Shown: piece by piece, positions 42,915 to 51,950 of the stretch
Numbering within the stretch: the stretch's first letter is position 1
Layout: the number at the start of each line of letters is the position of its first letter
Source of the DNA: Streptomyces sp. NBC_00287
GTDB lineage: Bacteria; Actinomycetota; Actinomycetes; Streptomycetales; Streptomycetaceae
Assembly: GCF_036173105.1 (NCBI RefSeq)
Contig: NZ_CP108053.1
Location: forward strand, 1-64,000
Direction of reading: 5' to 3'
Length of the DNA: 64,000 bases
The notes under the pieces: generated by a model
The model's database searches: none
Seen by the model: only the letters and a program-made list of their open reading frames with translations
What the model was told of the DNA's origin: nothing
Position numbers and translations under genes: made by a program

Positions 42915-43638
42915 TCAGCGTGGCGGGAGGTGGGGAAGTTGGGCGAGCAGGTCTGTCCACCCCCTTAGCGAGGGGTGGGGAAATTCAAGGATCCCTATCA
43001 CGGGCCCGCCCACGTCACTGGTGGGCCGAGCAGGGCTGTGGCTTGAGTGCCGGGCTTCCGGGCGTACTGGTTGCTTCGGTGCCCAGTGGCTGCGGCGTTC
43101 TGTCGGCCGTTGTCCGTGGAAGCCCTGGGTCAGCGTTTGACGCGGTTCGACGGCCAGGACGGCGAGGCCTAGAAGGAGGGGCTCGGTCACGCGGGAGGCC
43201 ATCTCGATGTATGTGCCGGTGGTTGTAGTCCTGGCGTAGGAGCGGAACACCACCGAGTTGAGCGTGACGTTCAGTGCCTTTTCGAAGCGCTCGTTGGTGA
43301 ACCTGTTCCCGGTGGGGTTTTTGGGGGTCAGCCTTGTCGATCTCGAAGGTGACCTTGCCACCGCCGGGCGGCACAGTGCCGGTCGCTTCCTGCTTCGGGG
43401 AGTCCTTCGGGAGGCCGATTCCCATCAGCAGCATAATGGTGATGAGCATGGCGGCGGTGAGCCAGCCCAGGGCTCGGGAGGCGCCCAGGAACGGGAGTAC
43501 GCCAGCTGCCGGAACTGGCAGTTCGCCCACTACCTCCACGCGCTGCGGGGAGTGCCGAGCATCCCAGCTCCCCGGCCCAGGGGCCTTGGCACTGGGCCCG
43601 TCGCAGGACAACTCCCGCTCGCCTGACCAGGTGACCAT
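42915..43638 (-). pseudogene. Membrane protein split by a frameshift
   Basis: The first frame (ATG at 43638) has a helix LGWLTAAMLITIMLLMGIGL and then PPGGGKVTFEIDKADP. After a CCCCC/AAAAA/CCCC run at 43310-43325 the sense continues in the other frame as NPTGNRFTNERFEKALNVTL, SVVFRSYARTTTTGTYIEMA and RVTEPLLLGLAVLAV. Joined, this is a two-helix protein of about 200 residues. The homopolymer runs make either a mutation or a sequencing error likely. No family was recognised. Confidence 0.55.
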
Positions 43639-43642
43639 AACG

Positions 43643-43672
43643 AAAAGGGGCCGCGCCTACCGGCACGGCCCC
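43643..43672 (-). terminator. Rho-independent terminator (minus strand)
   Basis: An 11-bp stem (43647-43657 with 43662-43672, one mismatch) with a 4-base loop and, on the minus strand, TTTT directly after. It lies 20 bases past the stop of the 43692 gene and ends that operon. Confidence 0.8.
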
Positions 43673-43691
43673 TCGTGCGTACAGCGAACCA

Positions 43692-43919
43692 TTACTGGGA
43701 GCGGTCATCCCGCTCGGTCAGAATGCGCATGAGCCAATCCCGCGCCCATACGCGAAGTTCGTGCAGGAGCCTCCGTGACCCATCACGAAGGTGCCGCGCC
43801 GCAACGATCCACCCGACCGTCAGTGGAACACTGACGGCGATCAGGAGGAGGAGAAGGAGCCAGAACGGCACCTCTCCTGACACAGCGATCGAATCTGCCT
43901 GGACCTTGAACCCAACCAC
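43692..43919 (-). CDS. Small membrane protein (75 aa) next to CHAT-like gene
   Basis: 75 residues from the GTG at 43919, with GAGGTTCTTCAG before it. A short polar N-terminus (VGFKVQADSIAVSGEV) is followed by one strong transmembrane helix (FWLLLLLLIAVSVPLTVGWI) and a basic amphipathic cytoplasmic tail. It lies 49 bp behind the CHAT-like gene and before a terminator, so the two form an operon. A membrane-acting partner of the CHAT-like protein is plausible but unproven. Confidence 0.65.
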   Translation of the reverse strand: MVGFKVQADSIAVSGEVPFWLLLLLLIAVSVPLTVGWIVAARHLRDGSRRLLHELRVWARDWLMRILTERDDRSQ

Positions 43920-43968
43920 CTGAAGAACCTCGCTTTTCGGGGGCGCGCATCGCGTCCGCCGAGAGAGG

Positions 43969-44706
43969 TCAGGCCGCGAGCACGTACGGACTGGGTGAAG
44001 CCGTCGAAACGGCAGGCCCTTGAGGCGCCCGAGGAACCCGAGGGGAAGCGAGCTTGATCACTCCGCATGGGGACGAGTCAAGCCATGGAGCAGGCGAGCC
44101 CGGCTCGATGCTGGGCGGATTGAGGATCTTGTCGAGGAGGGCGACGGCTACATGCCACAACTGCTGGACTGTCTCAGCGGCTTGGGCCAGTGCCGCCAGT
44201 GTCGGCAGTGGGCCGTACCCCCAAAGGCCTGTTGAGCCACTGAGCGGCGTCGTGATCGCCGGCAGTCCAGTTTCCTCTTCCGATGAAGAGAGCAACTGCC
44301 GTGCGAGGCCAGCGGCAGACCACAGCTCGGGGGCTTCGGCGAGAGTGGTCTTCGCTTCGTCAAGGCGCAGGGTCCAGCTGAGTAGTTCCGCCGGGGTCAC
44401 CTGTCCCTTCGCCTGGACAGAAAGTACGGCCTCATCCTGCGCGGAGTATCGATCTTCCAATACACCGTGGCAGGCCAAGTAGATAATGTCTGGGGGGTCA
44501 GGCTCCGTGAACGCCTTCGCCAGCACCGCACGGGCCTCCCATGGCGCGACGGCGGGGTAGGGATTCGGGGTGTCACGCATCACCTCATAAAACGCCCGCA
44601 CATCTGCGCGCGTCTTGGACAGATCACGGGAGTCCTCTCCCTCGCCCCAGTAGGGCATCGCCGGACCTGTCATAGCGAGGGACTCTATCGCCTGAATCGT
44701 GATCAA
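43969..44706 (-). CDS. CHAT-like protein lacking the catalytic cysteine motif
   Basis: 245 residues, start uncertain (TTG at 44706). Residues ~70-110 (PDIIYLACHGVLEDRYSAQD, then AVLSVQAKGQVTPAELLSW) match the histidine half of CHAT caspase-like peptidase domains. The usual following strand ending in Ala-Cys is absent; the next region is helical (LRLDEAKTTLAEAPELWSAA). It is therefore a degenerate or deleted CHAT domain, or a distinct relative. CHAT proteases act in STAND- and TPR-linked conflict systems. It is co-directional with the small membrane protein at 43692. Confidence 0.6.
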   Translation of the reverse strand: MITIQAIESLAMTGPAMPYWGEGEDSRDLSKTRADVRAFYEVMRDTPNPYPAVAPWEARAVLAKAFTEPDPPDIIYLACHGVLEDRYSAQDEAVLSVQAKGQVTPAELLSWTLRLDEAKTTLAEAPELWSAAGLARQLLSSSEEETGLPAITTPLSGSTGLWGYGPLPTLAALAQAAETVQQLWHVAVALLDKILNPPSIEPGSPAPWLDSSPCGVIKLASPRVPRAPQGPAVSTASPSPYVLAA

Positions 44707-44798
44707 AGAGCCAGATCGATCGAATCGCGAGGAGCGGAGCGCATCTCGGACTGAGAGATCATGAACAGGGCGCGGGGGCGTACCGGAGGTCCCCGTCC

Positions 44799-45059
44799 GT
44801 GGCCCGCCCTACCAAGGCGCAGCGTGCCGCTATCGCCAAGCGCCGCGCCGACGCGATCGACCTGAAGCTCGCCGGCGTCGACTGGCTCACCATCGGCCGC
44901 AAGCTCGCCGCCGACCCCGCCATCAACAGCGACCGCGTCGCCTACCCCCAGGGCTACGGCTCTGACCGTTACGCCAAGGGCCAAGAGCCGCCCACCGACG
45001 ACGCGTTGATCCATGCTGCGTGCAAGGACGTACGAGAAGCCCTAGCCCCAATGCCGTGA
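44799..45059 (+). CDS. Phage/plasmid-type HTH protein, 3' end cut by IS1182
   Basis: 86 residues from the GTG at 44799 (GGAGGTCCCCGTCC upstream). The N-terminus (ARPTKAQRAAIAKRRADAID, LKLAGVDWLTIGRKLA) has the helix-turn-helix plan of small terminase-like or plasmid proteins. The last codons come from the insertion sequence end. If the IS is removed with a CTA target duplication, the frame continues Ser-Asp-Val-stop in the flank at 46852, so the gene lost only its last few residues and may still work. Confidence 0.65.
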   Translation: MARPTKAQRAAIAKRRADAIDLKLAGVDWLTIGRKLAADPAINSDRVAYPQGYGSDRYAKGQEPPTDDALIHAACKDVREALAPMP

Positions 45060-46851
45060 CTCTGTTGGTGATCTTTAGTGGTCAGATGATCGTGAATCCT
45101 GCTGCGGTGCAGAGAGTCTGAAGGCGAGATGCGCGGCGGGTCGATGAGGTGGTGTCGTGCCAGTTGGCGAGGCGGCTGAGGTTACAGGCCATGGCGGTCA
45201 AGACGTGCTGCACGTGAGTGCGAGTCAGACCTCGATAGCGGCTTCTGCGCAGGCCGTGAGCTCGTACGTTCTCAGAGAGGGTGGACTCGATTCCGGCGCG
45301 GATCGCGTACCGGCGTTGCCACAGTTCGGTCTGTTGGTCGAGCCGATTGCGTATCTGGATCTCGTGCAGTGCCTGCGGCAGGACTGCGATGGAGCGGGAG
45401 CCTGTGGCCGAGGAGGTGCACCGGGCACGGTCTGGGCAGGGCGTGCAGTCCCTCTCGGCGAACCGGGCCTGAAGATAGGTGTGGCCGGAGATATGCAGCT
45501 CGGTCCAGGACACACTCGTCGCACCTCGCGGGCAGATCGCCTGCTCGTTGCCCCAGTCGATGGCGAAGGCCGTCTTGTCGAAGCCCGAATCCGCTTTGGC
45601 CTGGCGGCTGTTGTCCGCAAGAACCGGGCCGAGCAGCGTGATGCCGTGCACGCGCTGAGCCCGCTCGATCTGCGCGGGTGAGAGGTAAGCGGTGTCCACG
45701 ACGTGCTCGGCCGGAGCCAGGCGACGGGTGGCAAGGTCGTCGTGGATCTTCTCGGTCAACTGCCCGTCCTGGACGGGAGCAATGGTGGTGGCCACATGCG
45801 TCACCAGGTGCGGCAGATCCTGATCACATGACTCGGTGACATGAACCCGGTATCCGCTCCACTGGACATCGCGTTTGACGCAGTAGTGCGCGTCCGTGTC
45901 ATACGGGGAGTCGAACCGCAGCGAGGCCGGTGGCAGAGCCGTGCCCTCCCGCCAGCGCAATTGCCCCTCACGATCCCAGTAGTACTGATGGGCCCAGACC
46001 CGCCGCAGGATCTCCACCTGGCGCAGCATCCGCAGACGGTCTGGGGCGTCGGCCGCCCAGACCGCGGTGAGGAGTTTCTGCCCGTCCCGGCCGAACTCCT
46101 CGGCACGCTCGCGCACCGCTACCTTGCCGCCCGAAACTTTCCCGATCTCGACCTTCCGGCCGTACCGCTTGGCCCACTCCGGTTCGATCAGCGGCACCAG
46201 CCAGTCCGGATCGGCCTCGGCAATCTCCTCCAGGGCAGCCCGCACGCTCTCACCCGCCAGCTCCAGCCGGCTCAACCGCCGCACCGCCGCCAGGACATGA
46301 GTGGCATCAGTACGCTGCCGGCCCCGCCCCTTGAGCAGCCCGGCCGCCACCAAGCGGTCCAGCATCAACTCCAGCAGCTGATCCGCCCGGCTGCCCTCGG
46401 CCAGCCGGGCCCGGAACTCACTGAGTACCGAGTGGTCGAAGCCCGGATCGTCCAGTTCAAGGCCAAGTCCGTACTTCCAGTCGATCCTCGTGCGCACCGC
46501 ATCCGCCGCCGCCCGGTCCGAGAGATTCTCCGCGAACTGCAGCACCGACACCAGCGCCAACTGCCCCGGCGAGAAGCCCGGTCGGCCGTCGGACGGATAC
46601 AGATGAGTGAAGTCCTCGTCGGCGAACACCACATCCAGCCGGTCCCTCATCAGCATCACCGGCGTCCCCTTCGGACACGCCGCCCACGCCGTGCGGACCG
46701 TCATCGGAGGAATCCGCTGGAAACTTGCCGGACGTATCGACACCGTCCACCGCCCCAAAACCGAGGCCGCCCCGCCTCCGACCAGCCAACCACCACCAGC
46801 GTCCGCCGTCACCACCCCGTCAAGATCACCAACAGAGTCACGGCATTGGGT
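45045..46851 (-). mobile_element. IS1182-family insertion sequence
   Basis: Terminal inverted repeats: CCCAATGCCGTGACTCTG at 45047 onward continues to TTGGTGATCTT, and the exact complement ends at 46850, about 29 bp perfect. CTA flanks the element on both sides (45042-45044 and 46852-46854). It carries one intact transposase. Confidence 0.88.
45082..46743 (-). CDS. IS1182-family transposase
   Basis: 553 residues from the GTG at 46743 (the frame extends to 46815 without support). The order of motifs fits the family: an N-terminal helical region (LVSVLQFAENLSDRAAADAV), IDWKYGLGLELDDPGFDHSV, a DAT... segment (RQRTDATHVLAAVRRLSRLE), DTAYLSPAQIERAQ, the zinc-like cluster CTPCPDRARC, and the C-terminal RRYAIRAGIESTLSENVRAH with the catalytic Glu. 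The frame is intact and the inverted repeats are perfect, so this is a recent and possibly active insertion. Confidence 0.92.
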   Translation of the reverse strand: MSIRPASFQRIPPMTVRTAWAACPKGTPVMLMRDRLDVVFADEDFTHLYPSDGRPGFSPGQLALVSVLQFAENLSDRAAADAVRTRIDWKYGLGLELDDPGFDHSVLSEFRARLAEGSRADQLLELMLDRLVAAGLLKGRGRQRTDATHVLAAVRRLSRLELAGESVRAALEEIAEADPDWLVPLIEPEWAKRYGRKVEIGKVSGGKVAVRERAEEFGRDGQKLLTAVWAADAPDRLRMLRQVEILRRVWAHQYYWDREGQLRWREGTALPPASLRFDSPYDTDAHYCVKRDVQWSGYRVHVTESCDQDLPHLVTHVATTIAPVQDGQLTEKIHDDLATRRLAPAEHVVDTAYLSPAQIERAQRVHGITLLGPVLADNSRQAKADSGFDKTAFAIDWGNEQAICPRGATSVSWTELHISGHTYLQARFAERDCTPCPDRARCTSSATGSRSIAVLPQALHEIQIRNRLDQQTELWQRRYAIRAGIESTLSENVRAHGLRRSRYRGLTRTHVQHVLTAMACNLSRLANWHDTTSSTRRASRLQTLCTAAGFTII

Positions 46852-46862
46852 CTAAGCGACGT

Positions 46863-47129
46863 TTAGGTAAGCCCGCCACCCCTGAGTTGGAAGGCGACTA
46901 CGTCATTGCCGGTGTTATTCACACGCACCCAATACGTCCACACAGCGCGGGGCCCCGGCGCCTCGCCGAAATGGATGGCGTGCCCGTCCGTCGACACGAC
47001 GCCGCCCGGCTGGTTGGGATGACCCGTAATCCACTGGGGACCCACGTCCTCACCGCCCCTAACCGTCAGGTGGACTGCGATCGACTTTCCACGCTGGATT
47101 GCATAGACCGCTCCATCCCGCCAGGCCAC
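46863..47129 (-). CDS. Hypothetical protein (88 aa)
   Basis: GTG at 47129, 3 bases after the stop of the 47133 gene, implies coupling. The product is a beta-rich soluble protein (AVYAIQRGKSIAVHLTVRGG, TYWVRVNNTGNDVVAFQLRG), with alternating hydrophobics as in a small beta-sandwich. No family was recognised. Confidence 0.6.
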   Translation of the reverse strand: MAWRDGAVYAIQRGKSIAVHLTVRGGEDVGPQWITGHPNQPGGVVSTDGHAIHFGEAPGPRAVWTYWVRVNNTGNDVVAFQLRGGGLT

Positions 47130-47132
47130 GAT

Positions 47133-47384
47133 TCAGCCGCCCTTCTTGACAAGTGTGGTGCGATCGGCCGTCAAACGGTATCCGAGCACGTCTAGCAGAA
47201 CCTGGCTCTCCTCACCCGATGAACGGCTCAGCATGGCCGGCACCTCAACCTCGTGCATAGTCTGGCCTTCTAGTGGGGCAAGCGTGGTGGAGACTTCACC
47301 GTTCTCGACGGGAGCAGCGGAGGTTGCGGCAATGACTGAGCCATCGGCGTCCGCGATGACGATTAGGCGTTGAGGTTCGGGCAT
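47133..47384 (-). CDS. Hypothetical protein (83 aa)
   Basis: ATG at 47384 follows AGGAGGCCCATAT, a strong site, so it is preferred over the longer frame from 47435. The 83-residue product begins MPEPQRLIVIADADGSVIAA and continues with strands and GQTMHEVEVPAMLSRSS, a beta-rich plan. No family was recognised. It forms an operon with the 46863 gene. Confidence 0.65.
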   Translation of the reverse strand: MPEPQRLIVIADADGSVIAATSAAPVENGEVSTTLAPLEGQTMHEVEVPAMLSRSSGEESQVLLDVLGYRLTADRTTLVKKGG

Positions 47385-47999
47385 ATATGGGCCTCCTGGC
47401 TTGTTCGAGGAAGGTTCCCACCTATAGTGACTCATTCTCTTGTCAATGCCTGCGATTGCTGGTCGCCACCTGCGCGTGTCTCTGTGACGACCGGTTCATT
47501 TCGCCGCCGGGAGCTATTGGGATTCACCGCGTGTCCGCGTAGCTGAAAGGCCTGCCAACGCCGGCCCGCGGGCCGTGCCCGGCCCGTATATCCGCGGCAC
47601 CCGCCGATGCGCCAGGTCATCCGCCCGCCAGGACAGCCGGGATGCGGCGTGCCCCGAAAACACAGCGGCGAGCGCCCCCGTGAAGAAGATCGCGCCGCTC
47701 CCGCGCGCCGCCCAGTAGTCCACCGCCCCGGACGAGAGGGGCCGATCGCCCCTGCCCCGCACCGCAGCCCGTTTCACCGACAGTGAGTTCAACGGCCGGA
47801 GCCTCTTCGAGAACGTCGCCGAGGAGATGTTCCGCCTCGTCCTGGGCCGGCCGGTGACCACGGGACTGAACGTCACCTCGGCCACCGTACCCCTCCTCTG
47901 CGGCTTCCCCTATCTCAGCCAGCCGGCGCAGCCCAATGCAGGTCACCCCTCTCACATGCACGCCCTCGGGTTGGCCAGACGGTCCTCGCGGGGCAGGCG
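47385..47999. other. Intergenic with a coding scrap
   Basis: No intact gene. Around 47770-47960 the plus strand reads FTDSEFNGRSLFENVAEEMF then RLVLGRPVTTGLNVTSATVP, which looks like a former gene piece of unknown identity. Confidence 0.35.
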
Positions 48000-48811
48000 C
48001 CAACGGTCCTCAACTACCGGTTCACGTCCCACCGTTGGCCGTCCGGCCAGCGCCGTGAGGGCGTCTCGCACAAGGTCCACTCGATCCTGGCGTCGGTCCA
48101 GGACGATGCAGAGCGGTTCGAGGCGATCGACCAGCCGCCGGTCAACGACGTGACCGGGCTGCGGCGCTGGACGTCGAACCTGGCCAAGAAGCATGTCGGC
48201 CGGTGCCCGGACCGGCCAGGGACGGTGCAGGAGAAGGTGGAGCGCATCCAGGACCTGGCCGTCGACGAGGACGTGGCCGTCGCGGTGACGCGCGATGTCC
48301 TGCGCCGTCCGGCGGTCACCGCCCGGCTGATGGACGACACCGCCACCCGGCAGGCGGTCACCGAGGCCCAGAAGCCCGAGCACCGCGCTGAGACAGTAAG
48401 GACAATGTCACCGCGGCGCAGGTGGCCTCCGACGTGCTGCGGCGTCCCGAGGTCGCCTCGCGGGTCGCTGCCGATGACACGGCCCGGCGCAGCGTCAACC
48501 GTGCGCAGGTCGACCGGTCCCGCCAGCAGGCTGAGGCCTTCCGTCGCGAGTCGCCGGCCGGACCGGCGGTCCGGAGGATCGAGCGGACCGAGGAGTTCGT
48601 CGATCTGCTCGGGGCGTTTCACCGGTTCGTACGCGAAGCGTCCAAGGCGGTGCCGAAGATGCGTGACCGCAGTTGGTCGGGTGACGAGCGCGAGGTGCTG
48701 ATGTCCAACATCGCACGGGCCCGCGCGACGCTGGACCGAATGGAGACCGCGGCCTCCACGGGCGAGGTCGACATGGACGAGGAACTCGCCCGCATCCTGC
48801 GGGGTGAGTGA
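48000..48811 (+). pseudogene. DUF6192/RacO-like gene, truncated and frameshifted
   Basis: The frame aligns with the intact protein at 56017: GVSHKVHSILASVQDDAERF against GVSWEVHRILASVPDRFELI, and LRRWTSNLAKKHVG against RRRWSAEVAKKVVG. The ends also match: TLDRMETAASTGEVDMDEEL then ARILRGE against TTDWIETAAATGQVDLDEQL then AQLLRGQ. The N-terminal ~90 residues are missing and a frameshift lies near 48395. Confidence 0.8.
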
Positions 48812-48955
48812 AGGTGCGCAAACGCTCCCCGGCCGCGGAGCGTCACGCGGAACTCATCCGCATCGCGCTGATGGAGGCAGCCCCTTCAGGGCTGCCTCTC
48901 AAACGCCTGATGGGCGCCTGCGAGCTGAGCCAGAACGCCGGCAGCGCCACCCAGC
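48808..48955 (+). pseudogene. RacP-like HTH gene, N-terminal fragment
   Basis: GTG at 48808 overlaps the DUF6192 stop and opens KVRKRSPAAERHAELIRIAL then MEAAPSGLPLKRLMGACELS, the N-terminal helix-turn-helix of RacP-like proteins. It then runs into unrelated TPR sequence. At 55607-56014 the intact RacP-like gene follows the intact DUF6192 gene in the same way. Confidence 0.7.
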
Positions 48956-49713
48956 GCGACGCAGCAGCCTGTACGCCTCCGCAGCCGCCTTCCGCTCCTC
49001 AGCGATGTGGGCCGCCATCGACGGCCGCCGCTACGACGACGCCAAAGCACACATGCGCGAGGCCCAGACCCTCGCCGAGATGTCCGGCGATCAGGCGATC
49101 AAGTTCCGCATCTGGAGTCACGCGGGCACCATGTACCGGCACATGGGCCGCCCCGCCGACGCGTTCGCCGCCAACGACGTCGCCCGCACCCTGCACCTCA
49201 CCCGCCGTGACCCCTTGTTCGCCTCCCTGGGCCTGGCCCGCCACGGCGCCATCCACGGCGCGGCGCAGGACCGCACCGGAACTCGCCGTGCGTTCGAGCA
49301 GGCGCAGGAGGCCATGCTGCGCGCCGACCCGGCCGATTACCGGCCGGTGTGGATGCTCGCTTTCTACGACCAGGCCGAGCTGGACTCTCTGGCCCTGTCA
49401 GCACACCTGGCCCTCGGCGACTACCCGACCGCCGAGTACCACGCCCACCGCTGCCTGTCCGCTCTGCGCCCCCACATGGTCAGATCCCGGGCCATCACCA
49501 CGACCCCGGCTCGCCCACGCCCAACTCGCCCAGGGCGCCCCGGAAGCCGCCACGGCCACCGCGATGAAGGTCCCCGCCGACGCCGCCACCCAACACGCCA
49601 GAGTCACCCGCATGCTGCAGGAATTCGGGGCCGCGCTGCGCGCCACCGCACCCGGCACCACCACCCTCCAGACCTGGACCGAGCACACCGCCACCTGGAG
49701 GATGGCCGCATGA
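48956..49713 (+). pseudogene. TPR regulator, C-terminal part, frameshifted
   Basis: The frame MWAAIDGRRYDDAKAHMREA, QTLAEMSGDQAIKFRIWSHA, GRPADAFAANDVARTLHL is a run of TPR units. Near 49500 the sense moves to another frame (LAHAQLAQGAPEAATATAMK) and ends TWRMAA at 49713. The N-terminal HTH is absent. As at 37.9 kb it is followed by a GNAT gene. Confidence 0.7.
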
Positions 49714-50246
49714 CCACGGCGCCCGCCATCGAACTGCGCACCCACACCACCCTCAACACCGTCCGCGGCGACCTCCTCGACGTGTACGCCGACGTCCGCG
49801 CCCCCCTCCTCCACCTGCCCAACTACGCCATCACCGCATTCGGCGAACGCCTCGACCGGCACGCTGCCGAGCCGGGCTTCACAGCCGTCCTCGCGTACGC
49901 GGACGGACAACCCGTCGGCTACGCCTACGCCAACACCATCGAACACGGCGACCGCTACTGGCAGCGCACCACCCCCACACCAGCCGAGAAGTACACCGAG
50001 CGATCGGCCGTGGCTTTGAAAGAGATCGGCGTGCGGCCGGCCTGGCGAAAGACCGGCACCGCCCGCCGCATCCACGACACCCTCCTCGCCACACGCAACG
50101 AACCCCACGTCACGCTCATGGTCAACCCCGCCGCCGGCAACGGAAAAGTCCACGCCCTCTACACATCGTGGGGGTACGAGGACATCGGCCGCAGCCAGCC
50201 ATCCCCCGCCTCCCCCACCCTCACCGTCATGATCCGCCCCACCTGA
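49710..50246 (+). CDS. GNAT acetyltransferase
   Basis: 178 residues from the ATG at 49710, which overlaps the TPR stop (ATGA). The family plan is complete: TVRGDLLDVYADVRAPLLHL, TAVLAYADGQPVGYAYANTI, the acetyl-CoA region LKEIGVRPAWRKTGTARRIH, VTLMVNPAAGNGKVHALYTS and WGYEDIGR. It transfers acetyl from acetyl-CoA to an unknown amine. In Streptomyces such genes often follow TPR regulators, which may control them. This one appears intact, unlike its upstream partner. Confidence 0.85.
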   Translation: MTTAPAIELRTHTTLNTVRGDLLDVYADVRAPLLHLPNYAITAFGERLDRHAAEPGFTAVLAYADGQPVGYAYANTIEHGDRYWQRTTPTPAEKYTERSAVALKEIGVRPAWRKTGTARRIHDTLLATRNEPHVTLMVNPAAGNGKVHALYTSWGYEDIGRSQPSPASPTLTVMIRPT

Positions 50247-50595
50247 GGAACCCCTCCCCCGAACCGGCATAGACCAAAGCACCCGGCTCGACGATCGCCG
50301 CGTCCCGGATGAGGGTCGGGCGGCCCTGGGGCAGGTGGGTGGGGATGGTGAGCCACCGTTGCCGGGCCGGGTCGTCGAGGTCGGCGAGGCGGGCTCGGTG
50401 CTGGTAGTCGCGGCGGGCGAACTGCACGTCGTCCAAGACGATCCAGCAGTCCGCCGCGAACAGCTTGGCCGGCGTGGTCAGCCGGGGCAGGAAGTTCGGC
50501 TGGTGGACCGCGCACAGCCCGCCCGGCCCGGGCAGGTCACCAGGCGATGAGCCGGCTGGTGAAGCCGTCGCGGATAAGGGATTCGTACGCTGCAT
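50227..50595 (-). pseudogene. WbqC-like protein, truncated
   Basis: The frame reads CAVHQPNFLPRLTTPAKLFA, ADCWIVLDDVQFARRDYQHR and THLPQGRPTLIRDAAIVEPG, the N-terminal half of WbqC-like proteins (glycan/amino-sugar biosynthesis). The C-terminal half is replaced at about 50275 by the end of the GNAT region. The frame overlaps the YdcF gene by 59 bp, so the two were probably coupled. Confidence 0.75.
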
Positions 50596-51205
50596 GCACG
50601 TCCTTTGGGACCTCCTGCTCGATGGCGAATCCGCGCTTCGGATACTCGATGACCCGCTGGAGATCGCCGACGACCATGTCCAGGACGAGCCTCTCGTCGC
50701 CGATGGACTTCACGTAGTCGTCGAACTCCAGTGGCTCCGACGCGCAGAGAATCTCGACGTCGGGCCACAGCTTGCGCGCGGTCGCGAACGACCGCCTTTC
50801 CATATAGGGCTTGGAGACCAGCAGCACCGTGGTCGCGGTGATGCCGGCGGCGGCGAGGACCTCGCGGGACAGGGTGATGTTCTGCCCGGTGTTTGCGGCG
50901 TTGGACTCCAGCAGGATCGCGCCGGCGGGAACGCCGAGAGCGATGGCATGCTCCCGGAAGTGCACGGCCTCACCGCGCGGAAAGACCTTGGCAGTGGTGG
51001 GGCTGTTGCCGCCGGTGAAGACCAGGACCGGGAAAAGCCCGGCGCGATACAGCCCGGCGCAGTAGGCGGCCACGCCGAGGTCGTGACTGCCCAGGCCGAT
51101 CGCCACATCGACAGGCCGCAACTCATGGTGCATCTGGTGGTAATCCCAGACCAGCTTGGCCCGGCCCCGCTGATCGTCGGTGATGGCCTGCTGATTGTCA
51201 CTCAC
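50537..51205 (-). CDS. YdcF/SanA-type DUF218 protein
   Basis: 222 residues from the GTG at 51205 (GGGAGAGAACCGC before it). The DUF218 pattern is present: VDVAIGLGSHDLGVAAYCAG, LFPVLVFTGGNSPTTAKVFP then GEAVHFREHAI, ILLESNAANTGQNITLSREV and VLLVSKPYMERRSFATARKL. The family includes cytoplasmic and periplasmic proteins linked to envelope or nucleotide metabolism, with an uncertain reaction. It is upstream of and overlapping the truncated WbqC-like gene, forming a small surface-sugar-type operon. Confidence 0.85.
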   Translation of the reverse strand: MSDNQQAITDDQRGRAKLVWDYHQMHHELRPVDVAIGLGSHDLGVAAYCAGLYRAGLFPVLVFTGGNSPTTAKVFPRGEAVHFREHAIALGVPAGAILLESNAANTGQNITLSREVLAAAGITATTVLLVSKPYMERRSFATARKLWPDVEILCASEPLEFDDYVKSIGDERLVLDMVVGDLQRVIEYPKRGFAIEQEVPKDVHAAYESLIRDGFTSRLIAW

Positions 51206-51430
51206 GCGGTTCTCTCCCTGATCACCGTTGCCGCGGGCCGGCCGGCCCCCGCTCACGGCCTTGACGCCCTCAATACCGCGCAGTTGGCGCACCAGTCCGT
51301 ACTGCGCGGCCACCCTGGCGGCCTGGCCAGGGACGAGGAGTCCATCATCCCGGGTTGCCGCGTCGGAGAGCAGGATGCGGCCACGAGCGGCGTCCAGCCG
51401 CACGCGCTGCAGGGCCTGGGTGAGGTCGTC
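51206..51430 (-). pseudogene. Unidentified gene end
   Basis: The frame upstream of the YdcF start reads LTQALQRVRLDAARGRILLS, DAATRDDGLLVPGQAARVAA and QYGLVRQLRGIEGVKAVSGG. It is protein-like and would be the C-terminal end of the gene preceding YdcF, cut at about 51430 by the replication-relaxation relic. Confidence 0.4.
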
Positions 51431-51950
51431 GGCGCCCGCAGACTCGGGCACGAACACGGCCCCTTCGACTGGACCCCCGAAGTCTCCCACCCCATCGGCG
51501 ACGGCCAGCGCGTGGTCGCAGACGCCCCTCCTCCACTACACCGTCACCGACGGCGAACACCGGCGGAAGCTGCGCGCTTTCATCGAAGTCGACCGCACCA
51601 CCATGAGCAGTGAACGCCTCGCCGTGAAACTCATCGACTACGCCCGCCTGTTCACCTACGAACCACCGCCCGCCGGCCGACGCCGGCCCGTTTCTCCCGG
51701 GCCGGCCTGGCTGCGCCACTACCCGGTCTTCCCCCGCGTCCTCTTCGTCCTCACCGGAGCCTCCCCCACCAGGCTGGCCCACCGCATCAGCGACCTGAAA
51801 GCCATGGTCATCCAGCACCCCTCGTCGCCGCCCTCGCCCGCGAAGCCCCCTCGCAGCAGCGGTCCTGGAAGACATCGAAGAGATGGGACCCACCCACCCC
51901 GTATGGACACTCTCACCACCGGCCCACCACAATCCTGGACGGCGCTGTAA
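51431..51950 (+). pseudogene. Replication-relaxation gene, second copy, broken
   Basis: RRLGHEHGPFDWTPEVSHPI is in one frame, then LLHYTVTDGEHRRKLRAFIE and VDRTTMSSERLAVKLIDYAR in the next. The final ~50 codons are again out of frame although the DNA still matches 25080-25220. The first ~120 residues of the family are missing. Close DNA identity to 24720-25220 shows common origin. Confidence 0.85.

Noticed and set aside
50465..51613. 382-codon plus frame across WbqC/YdcF genes
   Set aside because: Most of it is antisense to the YdcF gene. Only its end overlaps the replication-relaxation relic, which is listed as a pseudogene.
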